A DNA stretch of 18,215 bases, from contig JSYX01000190.1 of the NCBI GenBank assembly GCA_000787465.1, positions 1 to 18,215 on the forward strand, in the 5' to 3' direction. The notes under the pieces were generated by a model. It searched no databases, was not told the origin of the DNA, and worked only from the letters and a program-made list of their open reading frames with translations. Positions 1-9,007 of the stretch are shown here, one piece after another. The position numbers and the translations under genes are program-made. Source of the stretch: Thermomucor indicae-seudaticae (Eukaryota > Mucoromycota > Mucoromycetes > Mucorales > Lichtheimiaceae). Position 1 is the stretch's first letter. The number at the start of each line of letters is the position of its first letter.

Positions 1-497
1 TATATTCGCAAAACGCGGAAAAAGGGACCTGTTACTAATTTCCAAGCAAGAAGAAATAGATGCAAAGTGTTGTTTATATATGAAGCCAGCAACTATCTGT
101 GAGTGTTGACGATGAGGTTAATGGGATGGAAGTGTGAACTGTTACTCGCTTTTCTTAAGCGTTCTGCCATACAGAAATCCGTTCGCTGTTCCGACCAAGT
201 TATGTTGTATACGCATGGTCGGCAATCAATTTAAGTCCTGTCTTTATTTTTTTTTTTTTCCCATTACGAGATACCACCCTCTGCCATGTATACGGCTCAG
301 CAACAACGACGACGACACAATGGACGCATACAGACTTTTCCCAAGCAGGCTTCAACAGTACAATGCACTTACGCAATTCTCTACAGGAAGCAAATGGATT
401 CCGGCGGCCAAGAGCATTTAGATGTTGACGACACACTTGCTTGCTTTCCAGCAGCAGCAGGCAGCGGCGATCCATGGGACGCCATAACTTTTGGTGA

Positions 498-1060
498 ACT
501 GTGCAGCCAACGAGCTTCGCACCTATCAAAGTCAGCCCGGAGCAACCCGTCGAACCAACCTTGGTGGAAACAGAGACGCAAGGGAAGCATGCCCGTATTT
601 ACTGGCGACGAGAGCAAAAGTATTTAGAGGCTTTGGACGCTAGTGAAAAGCATCAAGAGCTTTTGTGACTGGGAAGGGATCGTAAAGAAGAACGAATGCA
701 AGAGGAACAGGAGATTCATAATTCAGGAAACGCAACGAAATTGTTTGGTAAAGGATACTTGTCCGGCTATTACGCTAATGAAGACACGAGTTGTACACTG
801 ATCCTGGCGAGAGATAGAAGCGAAGGTGTATGAGTCAAGTGCCGTCGTAGATTGACAGAGAAAAGCGCACGCGTCTTGATCCGGATAAATCACTGACATG
901 AAATATGTGGCATGTGATTCAGGGCGCTCCATCAAGTAAAAGAGCAAGCAGTCAATGTCAAAGATATTGTGCCCATGGCCCCGGATTCAGGATTTGCAAC
1001 TATACATATGGACAGAAGCTTCGATGTGGTTCATTTATTTTCACAATTATGCAAACGTCT
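498..1060 (+). pseudogene. Decayed protein-coding remnant, possibly from a chromatin-remodeller-like protein
   Basis: A protein-like frame runs from 498 to 833 and is interrupted by one in-frame TGA at 666-668. It carries a charged stretch (RIYWRREQKYLEALDASEKH), and after the stop a Lys/Glu/Arg-rich run followed by NATKLFGKGY. A second stretch at 851-898, in another frame, reads EKRTRLDPDKSLT and ends at TGA 899. A third frame is open from about 924 and runs into the 3' end of the neighbouring gene. I found no GT-AG introns that remove the stops and keep all three blocks in frame. The look (charged helix, then RLDPDKSL) is loosely like the N-terminal part of INO80-type ATPases, but that is a guess from memory. 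Alternatives are a real gene with introns I missed, or chance open frames. Confidence 0.3.
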
Positions 1061-1064
1061 CTAC

Positions 1065-2330
1065 TCAGTTACCATTCCGGAGACTCGGAATAACCCCAGC
1101 CGTCTGAAAGACGGCTATCACGCCTGCAAGAGCAAACACCAGCGCTGCAATGGTAAAGTAAAGGGTCAATGGTTCGTCGTGCCAAAGTTTCCGGATATGT
1201 CTTGCTAACGCCTTCCGATGGGAATAATAAGGAGTACAGATATCTTCGGTCGCCATCATGATAGCAGGGAAATAGAAGAATATCTCTTCGCCGTTCCTAT
1301 TCGTGAACACCGTAAGATCGCGGAAAGTGATATCCGAAGGGTCAATCAAGCCAATATCAACAGCAATGTCGTAACTTTCGCGATCCCGTAACAGCTTTCC
1401 GTAAAAGGCGACCACCAATTCCCGGAATTCTTGGTACAAGTATGCTTTGTGCGGCTGAGGTGCTGGGAAGCCTGAAAGGTACGCAATCAGTTTGAGAAAG
1501 GCGCAGTTGATTGGCGTCAGCGACACTCCTGTGCTGTCGTATGAAGCAAAAGGCCTGCCATTATACACGCTAGCGCGAATATCGATATTGGCTTGCTTTA
1601 GTTCATACAGACTGGGTAAACGGTGAATTAGCTTGACTACGTCGTACTCGACCTCGTGGTAGGAGAATGTCGAGTGGAATAAGTCAGAATTGAATAAATC
1701 GTGAAAAGTCATCATCGTTGCGCTGATCCCATACAATTTGGCGGGGAGGTATTCGTGCAATAGATCAACGCGGTCAATGGTCTTCATATACATCCGAAAC
1801 AGCAAGTTGGCGTAAAATCCGTTTGCAACGTCCTTCAATACGTCCATTAGCGTACCGAATAAGAATGGTACATCTCCATCATTCAGGATTGTATGAGTAA
1901 CGATGTGTTTTATCTCATGGATAAACTCGCTAATATGTGGCATTGCTGGGATTTGTAGATTCTTAAGCTCGGCAACAAAGTTTGAGTAATCCGTATATCG
2001 CATGTTGCCGACGGCTTGCGGTTCTATCGCTTTATCCAGGACACACTTGACTACTTGCTTAAAGGCCGGAGCTTCATCTACCATGGTTATCTTGATATTG
2101 TTGGGAAAATCGTCCAAAAACGCGTTGTGCTGCCAGATAATTTCGGATAGTCCATCAATACTTAGGCATCGTAAAAGGCAAATCATGTCGCCGTATGAAC
2201 ACCATTTCCCTTTGCTTAGTTTGCTGAATAGACGTTCTTCCTGGAGGAACATGGTGTAGTACCGATATGAAAGCAAACTAGGCTTGAACCGTGGTTGTTG
2301 AATAAACAGATCACCGTAGTTGACAGACAT
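1065..2330 (-). CDS. DUF247-like protein with C-terminal transmembrane anchor
   Basis: One uninterrupted 421-residue frame. Residues 238-247 read LPSLYELKQA, followed by a short stretch ending in an aromatic residue. Around 320-341 comes YDIAVDIGLIDPSD plus FRDLTVF, and a basic/Trp segment (RKLWHDEP) precedes one strongly hydrophobic helix at about 390-414. The order resembles the plant DUF247 (UPF0481) family: PSATEL-type motif, GII-type motif near the end, a W-x(n)-P segment, then a tail membrane helix ending near QT. Molecular function of this family is largely unknown; in grasses some members are linked to self-incompatibility. No signal peptide is visible, so a tail-anchored, mostly cytosolic protein is inferred. 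It is the only firm gene here without introns. The coding sequence is secure; the family link is a motif-level inference. The start is the first ATG after upstream stops. Confidence 0.8.
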   Translation of the reverse strand: MSVNYGDLFIQQPRFKPSLLSYRYYTMFLQEERLFSKLSKGKWCSYGDMICLLRCLSIDGLSEIIWQHNAFLDDFPNNIKITMVDEAPAFKQVVKCVLDKAIEPQAVGNMRYTDYSNFVAELKNLQIPAMPHISEFIHEIKHIVTHTILNDGDVPFLFGTLMDVLKDVANGFYANLLFRMYMKTIDRVDLLHEYLPAKLYGISATMMTFHDLFNSDLFHSTFSYHEVEYDVVKLIHRLPSLYELKQANIDIRASVYNGRPFASYDSTGVSLTPINCAFLKLIAYLSGFPAPQPHKAYLYQEFRELVVAFYGKLLRDRESYDIAVDIGLIDPSDITFRDLTVFTNRNGEEIFFYFPAIMMATEDICTPYYSHRKALARHIRKLWHDEPLTLYFTIAALVFALAGVIAVFQTAGVIPSLRNGN

Positions 2331-2723
2331 GCTTCAGTAGCAGTAACTGCTTTGTCTTCTCGCAGTGTAGAAATGGCAGTTGAGTATATACAGTTCATGT
2401 CATATATAGTTAGAGCAGGGTCGATGCACGCAGGAAGAGTACGCCCGTAACTCACCTATCGACTAGAGGAAAGCGGAGGGATGTAGAGCAAAAGTAGGCA
2501 CTGGCTTTTTTGTTTTATAAACGTCGCTTGATGAGGTACACAACGGAAAAGAAGCATAAAAGCTAAGCACATACATGTGTTACAAAACTTTGACGTGACA
2601 GAGTCTGCGTTTCCTTGAACAGAACGACGAACAAGGTAAGTCTTTATTCTGACAGCTGAAGAAAGGAAGTATCTTTTTGCTCTCCTGCGCGGTCTGTCTT
2701 GTTTCTAGAAATCATTTTCAGTC
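2331..2723. promoter_or_regulatory. Divergent upstream region with a probable 5'UTR intron
   Basis: This stretch separates two divergently oriented genes. On the plus strand it holds a TATAAA at 2516-2521. Further on is a textbook donor, AAG|gtaagt at 2636, and a pyrimidine-rich acceptor, ttttcag ending at 2721, two bases before an ATG at 2724. The implied 86-nt intron would lie in the 5' leader. This supports transcription to the right but is not proof. Confidence 0.4.
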
Positions 2724-3141
2724 ATGGAAAGATCTACAGACGAGCTGCTGAGCGCCACTCAGTTACAGTACAACCGTGTTACCCAGTCCTTGTAACACTT
2801 GAGGTGCTTCGTCGTGTTCTCAGATCCAACAGGGTCTGTCAGTGATCAAGGATGGCGAGATCAATGTGTTGTATATAGACAAGACAAAGTATCAGATATA
2901 CAGATACTTGCCCGGCCTTAATTTGGACTGTGTCCAACATGCACAAGCCCAAGATAACAATTACGGACGCTCTCATATACTGCTATTCGAAAAACTCTGC
3001 AAGCACATTCCGCCTTGCTTGGCAGATGCGGTCATTCTCACATGTTACTCTTTGTCTGCAAGTATGGGGCTACGACTTTCCGTAGAAACCACGAACATTC
3101 CTGTTAGAAGATCAACAGCTATCCTTTGCATAAGCTACTAG
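2724..3141 (+). CDS. Small hypothetical protein, two coding exons (weak model)
   Basis: ATG at 2724 follows a good splice acceptor. Exon 1 (2724-2777) encodes MERSTDELLSATQLQYNR. A 46-nt intron (2778-2823, gttacc...ctcag) joins it in phase 0 to a frame that is open to TAG at 3139-3141 (IQQGLSVIKDGEINVLYIDK...), giving about 123 residues. If the intron is not used, a TAA stops the protein after 24 residues. The first 45 residues look like a genuine amphipathic helical protein. The later Cys/Leu-rich part looks less coding-like, so the true 3' end may differ. I do not recognise the family. It converges with the J-protein gene, whose stop is 128 nt away. Confidence 0.35.
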
Positions 3142-3268
3142 CACTCCATACGTATTGGATGTCGATTGACAAAGACTACTTTAATGCTATGCAGACAGAA
3201 GATTCTTGAGGTTGGACCATTAGCTAGGTATGGACGCAATCAATATTTTGCGGAAAGCAGAAGTGTGT

Positions 3269-5162
3269 TTAAAAGTAATAGTCATCGAAATAAAACTCGT
3301 CAGACAAGTCATCGTCTTCATCTTCGTCATAATCATCATCGTCGTCTTCATCCGAATAGTCATCGAAAGGAAACAGTTCGTTGCGCAAACAGTTATCGCA
3401 TAAGTCACCAAGAAGATCAGACGGAACTGGTTCGTCATAAAGCGGAACCGTATCGAAACATTTCTGGCTACTGGTGTCCGGCAGCTATAGGAATAAACGC
3501 TTAATGGATACCGACGATATTACTTCGCTTTGATTTGTATATTCTACCTTGCGCTCTTCCGTGTCCAACATGCATCTTTCATCGACGGTTCCCTCCGCAG
3601 CACTCTCTTTCTGCTTTTCTTGGGCACATTGAGCGCATGGGGCAACGCCTAAATTCTGCTGCTGACGATGCAGACATGGTGCGGTGCTAGTCCTGGGAGG
3701 CAGCAATGCTTCCAGTTCCTTGTACTTTGTAGGCGCAATATTCAGGCTGTCCGGAAAGTCAATAGCCAATTCGATAATCAGATCGCCCTTTTGCTGAGGT
3801 TTTCCGGGGACAGGCATGCCCTCGCCCTTGATGATTTTCTTCATTCCGGGTTTGATAAGTTTGCCTGCAGGATGGGCTACTTTGATCTTCCGCCCATCGA
3901 GATGGCTGAAGAGCACCCTGTCGAACCCAAGGATGGCTTCTGTAAGCGGTATATTCATCTTCAAAACAAGGTCTTCGCCCATAAAATGAAACTTTGGGTG
4001 ATGCTTCAGATCGAAGAGGACAACCAGATCGCTAATGTTACGTCTTTCACCGTACTATCATATGCGTTCACACATGCATCAGTCTAACCAACGTTTAAGC
4101 ACTTAGGAGTAGGATTCCTCTTACTGTTTCGTGGCCGAGACCGGGCAGTCTGACTTTGCCCTCTTCGTAGCCGCCTTCAGGAAACTGAATGAGTGTCGTT
4201 GCCGTGACCTCCCGGTATCGGCAACCGTGGCAAGCATTGCACGTCTCGGATACTTTGACTTTGCCAGATCCGCCACATCGAGTACAGGCCATTTTTCCAG
4301 CGGCGGAACCTCTTCTCTTCTTTTTCTTCTTTCTGTTCTTCACTACTCTTCCTTCACCTTGGCAGTTGTCGCACTTTGCGTCGACTTGAAGCGTCTTTTT
4401 CCTTACATGAACAGAATCAGTGTTTCAAAAAAAGCTTGATTCGGTGATGACGCTTTCTCCTTTTTTACCCGTGGCATTGCTGGCAAACTATCATACGCTT
4501 GTAGACAACAAGAAGATCACGACCAAGATAAAGATCTTCCAAAGAGATTTCTTTATGGCTGTATACGTTTAAGCCAACATCGGCATCCCGATATTGTTCT
4601 AAAAAAGATCAGAACCTAGAAGTGCGACCTTGCATTCTTCCCTTGTAAAAGGGAATTCTCGTATTACTTTGCAAGCGCCAATACTCTTTGGCATGTCGAA
4701 TCTCTTCTGCCAGAAATTGGCTAAAAGCGCTGACGATATCTCGCTGATCCACACGAAAAAGGCCTCTTTCACTTTCCTGTTCATAAGTTCTTCGGCGTTC
4801 TGGATCCGACAGGATATTGTAGGCAGTAGCGATCTCAATAAACTACGGTGATCCGAGACCAAAAAAGGCACATCATCACCTCTTCGTTTGTCTCAAATAC
4901 TTGTAGCTTTCATACCTTGTCTTCGCCTTGAGGATTTTTATCCGGATGATACTGCATTGCCTACAAGGAACATGTCATGCATGAAAACAAAAGGCATCGC
5001 GCATGCTTTTTTATACCAGGTTAAGGTACGCCTAGAACACCAGATGAATAATGAATCATCCGCTTCCCACCTTTCTACACTAATACTCACGTCTCTCAAC
5101 TCTATCTGCGTAGCGGTCGGCGGAAGGTTGAGTATAGAGTATAGCTTTCTGATAGAATCCAT
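3269..5162 (-). CDS. Class A (type I) DnaJ/Hsp40 co-chaperone, eight exons
   Basis: Exons: 5091-5162, 5017-5031, 4916-4960, 4668-4842, 4469-4598, 4125-4401, 3548-4054 and 3269-3484. They sum to 1437 nt, or 478 residues. The J-domain spans about 1-66 with HPD at 34-36 and the conserved AYNILSDPERR. A cysteine-rich zinc region follows with four CxxC units (C141-C144, C156-C159, C184-C187, C199-C202). The C-terminal substrate-binding domain contains GEDLVLKMNIPLTEAILGFD. The last exon adds an acidic Asp/Glu/Tyr-rich tail. J-proteins stimulate Hsp70 ATPase activity; class A members also bind unfolded clients. It resembles the yeast Ydj1/Xdj1 group, but has no Gly/Phe-rich linker and no CaaX end. 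All seven introns are GT-AG, 56-73 nt. The last intron (3485-3547) has two shorter in-frame alternatives; the 63-nt form was chosen because it matches the other intron sizes. Confidence 0.93.
5017..5031 (-). other. 15-nt micro-exon of the J-protein gene
   Basis: These 15 bases encode AYLNL, flanked by a 59-nt intron (5032-5090, gtgagt...ttctag) and a 56-nt intron (4961-5016, gtataa...ttgtag), both phase 0. Joining exons 1 and 3 directly would give ELRDAMQYHPDK and drop part of J-domain helix II. With the micro-exon the protein reads ELRDAYLNLAMQYHPDK, which matches the family pattern of an AYRKLA-like step before the HPD motif. The evidence is frame, splice sites and family fit. Confidence 0.85.
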
Positions 5163-6289
5163 TGTGAGAAAGTGAAGAAAAAGCGGAAAAGGACAACACG
5201 CATGCGAAAATAACAACGGAAAAAGAAGAGGAAGACTTACGTAGTTTGTGCCGAATGGTTTCATCCCATATAAACTCGCTGTATTCTTCACAGATACGCA
5301 ACTAAGAATTATAGCCACATGTCAATGCATCTCACAGATCCTTGTTTATAAATCCACAAAGCATTGCATATCCCTTGTTCGAAGCAACAAACTACAGGAA
5401 GAAGCTGCAGACACTGACACAGTGTATGACAATCGGTACAAGGTCCGGCCCGGGAAAGTGCGGACACTCACCCCAGAGATAGCTAACTTACGGAACCAAC
5501 GTCTTCACGAAGTGTAAGCACACGTGGACACACGTGCTTGTGTATAACGGCTTGTGCCAAGTTCTAGTTTACCGGTTTCGTCACCCTGGGCATAAACAAG
5601 CAATTGATTGATCGTACTTGCAAAACAACGGCCAAAGATGGATCATACCGTCTGTCTATTCAAGAATAAAGCATGAAGAGCGAGACCGCTGTAGACAAGT
5701 CAAAAATCGTCACATAAATAAGACTCTGAATCTACGAAGACTGTACGCTGCCGAGTTAGCTTAATCAACATAAAGCTTCTAATGATCGCCACCAAATTAA
5801 TTAACCAGTCAAGTATTATATTATTGATGTGGTCAACTGGAGTGAGTCTGGACCCAGCGGATTCTTCCATAATGCTTTTATGGCATTTCTCGATTTAGTC
5901 ACGATGAAGTTTCAACGAAAACGAACCTGCTGCGGGCTCAGATACGATGATGCAGTGAGTTGGGCAAAGATGCTAAGCTTATCAGACTCGGTATGGATGA
6001 CAGTATATGACGAGCGGACATCTTTCGTAGGAAACAGGTAAATGACACGTTTTTCAGCCTTTTGGTACTGTGCTCTGGATAAAAAAGTTGTATGGATTGA
6101 GGTTTGCCAGCTAAACATTGGGATTAGGCTAGTGCTTTGTTTGAACAGATACCCTTTGATAAAGTCAAGCCCCAGAGGGGCCTGTAAGGACGACGTAGGC
6201 TTTATTAGCGCCTTCTTTTACTACATGACACTCAATGACAGCGCAACTATTGAATGGACAAATGTCCCTTGAGACGCTTTGCAACACGA
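5163..6289. other. Gene-poor interval upstream of the J-protein gene
   Basis: No firm gene is visible. The first 150 bases are the J-protein leader; on its coding strand this is pyrimidine-rich and contains a gtaagt donor near 5240 whose partner I could not find. Two adjacent plus-strand frames at 5829-6041 and 6042-6272 are abutting and unsupported by splice sites or a known family. The piece VVWIEVCQLNI (about 6088-6120) distantly recalls the catalytic-Asp region of Tc1/mariner-like transposases, so decayed transposon sequence is possible. I saw no clear terminal inverted repeats or tRNA. Confidence 0.4.
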
Positions 6290-6425
6290 TTACACGTTAG
6301 TGTCAGCTGCCGCACTTTCGTCCTCATCGATAAACCATCCTGCCCTGGGGGAGGGATAAAAGAATCGCAATAATGCTTCTAAGGTATCAATGGGAATGTT
6401 CAGACAGAAACGTGTCTTATCGTAG
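6290..6425 (-). CDS. Orphan 3'-terminal exon of an unidentified small protein
   Basis: Reading minus, a frame opens after an acceptor-like ttaaag (or gataag) and ends at TAA 6290-6292. It encodes DKTRFCLNIPIDTLEALLRF followed by a Pro/Arg/Gly/Trp segment and the acidic end FIDEDESAAADTNV. The composition looks like real protein. Upstream on the same strand there is a plausible intron (gtatga...gtgcag, about 6510-6555, with a ctaaat branch-like site) and an ATGAAAGAG|gtaatc near 6475. With the gataag acceptor that gives a product of only about 43 residues. I do not recognise it. It would be divergent from the demethylase gene. The start is not resolved. Confidence 0.3.
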
Positions 6426-6757
6426 CTTTAAGGGAAGCAATTCTGATCACGGGTACCTGGTTCGTAGATTACCTCTTTCATTCTCTACTGCGTGCGCACC
6501 CTTCTGCACTCTTTTTTTTATTTAGAACGAGTACGTAGATACGTCATACCGTTTATGATGTATTAGCTTGCACGAGCTTGGTGAATCGATAGATCATACT
6601 TTCCGATTTAAGCAAAAACATGATTAAGGTTGGCAAAAAACGAGCTGTATTTAAAGGGCAAACAAGCGCGTTTTGAGCCGAACGCATCTCTTCCCGCCTA
6701 TTTTTTTTTTTTTTTTTTTTACTTTTACTTTGTCTTCCTCTTTTTTGTTGATCAGCA
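6426..6757. promoter_or_regulatory. Upstream region of the JmjC gene with T20 tract
   Basis: Before the plus-strand ATG at 6758 lie a TATTTAAA at 6648-6655 and an uninterrupted run of 20 T at 6701-6720. The T-run is followed by further pyrimidine-rich leader. Poly(dT) tracts of this kind often mark nucleosome-poor promoters or leaders in fungi; the assignment here is inferred from position. The left half overlaps the possible 5' end of the orphan minus-strand exon. Confidence 0.4.
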
Positions 6758-8692
6758 ATGCCGTCGCGTATGAAATCGAAATCCAAGAAATCAGCCAACA
6801 CTGTCCAGCGGGACAAAAAGAAGAGACCACCCGTCGACGCCAGTATCCTTCAGCACAATCTTGAGAGTGACGCGAATCAGCACCTCCAGGTACAGACTGG
6901 TAGCTGCCGATCATCCCAGTACAAACAGTACGACAAGTGCCGATCATGCCTCGATCAGCTCGTGAAAGACTGCAGGTTCAAGCAGTTCAGGGCATTTGCG
7001 GACGATGACACGGAAGGTGCCAGCTTGCACTTTGTGAGCTTTTCAGGCGAAGACGGGTTGCAACAGGCCAAACGGCCCAAGATCACGAAGAAGGAACAGC
7101 ACCGGAAGTACGCGATCAAGACGATACGAGGCGCGGTTGCAAAGATTCTTGAGGACGAGGATGCAGAGGTCCAGCGCTGGGGAGGCAAAGTACGCCGACG
7201 AACGCCCCAAGTCAATGAACGACATATTTGCGACGGCTGCCAGACGACTATTTTTAACTTTCACTACATGTGTGCCATGTGTGGTGTTGATCTGTGCACG
7301 GCCTGTCACGAGAAGCTGGACGATACAAAGTCGCGTTTGACTAGTTGCTCATATAGACGCATCCACACCAAGGATCATATGATTCCAGTTATAAAGTACA
7401 AGAACGAAACGCTCCAGACCATACAGGAGCAGTGCGATATGGAAATCGATGACGATGACGATGACGCGTCTAGTTCGCCTCCTCAGCATGCAACGTCATC
7501 AGGTGATGTTTTCAGGATTCCTGTCGATCAGTTGGATTTGAAGACTTTTCAGTTTCACTGGCAGCAAAATAAGCCGATCGTTGTGGAAAATGTTATGAGC
7601 TCCAGTCAAGTCCCATGGACTCCAGAGTATTTTTCAAAGAATTATGGAAGTTGGAAGACACAAGTGATCAATTGTGATACTGGAGATATTAGCGAGATGA
7701 CGATCAGGAAGTTTTTTAAAGGATTCTCCGACTATAAGAAGCGGCCTGGCTACGTGAAACGCTTGGACAATAAGGTCACGCTTAAAATTAAGGTTAGCAT
7801 GAAGCTTGTCTGCGCGGTGTTTTTTATGCAACAACGAACTTACAGTCTTCTTCGAACTTTATATTAGGACTGGCCTCCGAAGGAGTATTTTAAAGACAGT
7901 TTCCCCGAGTTATACAATGACTTTATGCGCATCTTACCTGCCCCTGAATACTGCGCTGTCGATGGTTACCTGAATTTATCTAACAGACTACCCGATACCT
8001 ATCTGCCGCCGGATCTGGGCCCAAAGATGTTTATTGCGTACGGAGCCGTGGATGGAACACAGAAAGTTGGCACGACGAAGTTGCACTGTGATATGGCGGA
8101 TGCTGTGAATGTGATGTGCTATGCAGACAAGCCAGATGACGAGCCTGCTGCTGTTTGGGATATCTTCCCTTATGAGTCACTACCAAAACTCAAGGAGTTT
8201 GTTAACAAAATCGCCAAGGAGGAGGATGTCGAGATCCGGAGGGATCCAATCCATGATCAATGGCTTTATTTGAACGATGGGCTCCTGGCGCGCCTTGAAC
8301 GAGAGTACGGTGTCAAAAGCTGGCGCATTTATCAGAACCCTGGTGACGCCATTTTCATTCCAGCAGGCTGCGCTCACCAGGTGTTCAATTACCATAGCGC
8401 CATCAAGTGTGCGTACGACTTTTTGAGTCCGGAACATCTCGACAGATGTATGGATCTCACGCAGCAGTTCAGCGATATCAGCAAGGAGGACGCACTGCAG
8501 CTCAAAAACACCTTGGTTTTCGCGTGGTCCGACCTTTTTGAAGCGCATGCTTCCTCTCCCTCTCCTTCCTCTCCTCTCTCTCCTCTGTCTCCTCTCTCTT
8601 CACTCTTTCGACTCTCTCCTCTTTCTTCTCTCTCTTCTCTCTCTCCTTCCTCTCCTTCCTCACCCTCTCCTTCTTCCTCTTCTTCTCATTAA
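6758..8692 (+). CDS. JmjC-domain histone demethylase, KDM3/JMJD1-like
   Basis: Two exons, 6758-7792 and 7868-8692, with a 75-nt GT-AG intron in phase 0; product 619 residues. The N-terminus is basic. A cysteine zinc module at about 157-187 (HICDGCQTTIFNFHYMCAMC, then CxxC) matches the C2HC4-type zinc finger that precedes the JmjC domain in KDM3 proteins. The JmjC domain spans about 250-540. Fe(II) ligands are visible as H418 and D420 in TTKLHCDMADAVNV and H515 in IFIPAGCAHQVFN, and the DFLSPEH signature follows. Known KDM3 enzymes oxidatively remove methyl groups from histone H3 lysine 9 in the nucleus using 2-oxoglutarate. The protein is far shorter than animal KDM3A (over 1300 residues). 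Residues 573-619 are a Ser/Pro/Leu tail encoded by a CT-rich repeat. Class assignment is strong; substrate specificity is inferred. Confidence 0.93.
8551..8690 (+). repeat. Imperfect CT-rich (TCTCCT-type) repeat coding a Ser/Pro/Leu tail
   Basis: About 140 bases consist almost only of C and T on the plus strand, in imperfect TCTCCT/CTCTCC units, ending at the stop of the JmjC gene. In frame they give a low-complexity tail of Ser, Pro and Leu with a single Arg and a final His. The complementary strand gives a Lys/Glu/Arg frame that is only the shadow of this repeat. The conserved domain ends just before the repeat. Confidence 0.85.
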
Positions 8693-9007
8693 AATCATAC
8701 CATATTTCCCCGACTTTCTTTCCTATGCCCACTTGTATATGCTCATCAACCAGAAGCATGCGATGCCATGTTTGTACGAATGTGTAAACTACCCTTGTAT
8801 AGTTCACATTGTTGTAAATAACCAAGTGTACCTTCAATATTCTTTTTTGTTTCTTTTTTGCGCAATACCATTAGCACACTTAATAAATTACTGCACAGCT
8901 ATTTGCATATCCCTTCCTCTAGCCATTTCGTTCATTTGCTAGCTACTAATTAGAACTCGACTTCTCTCTTCGTGTGCTTTGGGTGGCAAATAGTTACAGA
9001 CTTTTTT
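8693..9007. terminator. Shared 3' region of convergent JmjC and metacaspase genes
   Basis: This 315-nt gap lies between two stop codons on opposite strands, so it should hold both 3'UTRs and polyadenylation sites. AATAAA-like sequence is present in the plus direction near 8881. No coding signal was seen; the plus-strand frame continuing through it lacks family features. Confidence 0.45.

Noticed and set aside
134..529. Overlapping frames at the left edge on both strands
   Set aside because: Short, mutually overlapping, no splice or family support; only the block from 498 onward looks protein-like.
3166..3504. Plus-strand His/Arg-rich frame
   Set aside because: It is antisense to the acidic tail of the J-protein; the GAT/GAC repeats read as His/Arg codons on the other strand.
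8502..8837. Lys/Glu/Arg-rich minus-strand frame of 111 residues
   Set aside because: It is the complement of the CT-rich repeat at the end of the demethylase gene, so its charge pattern is a by-product of that repeat.
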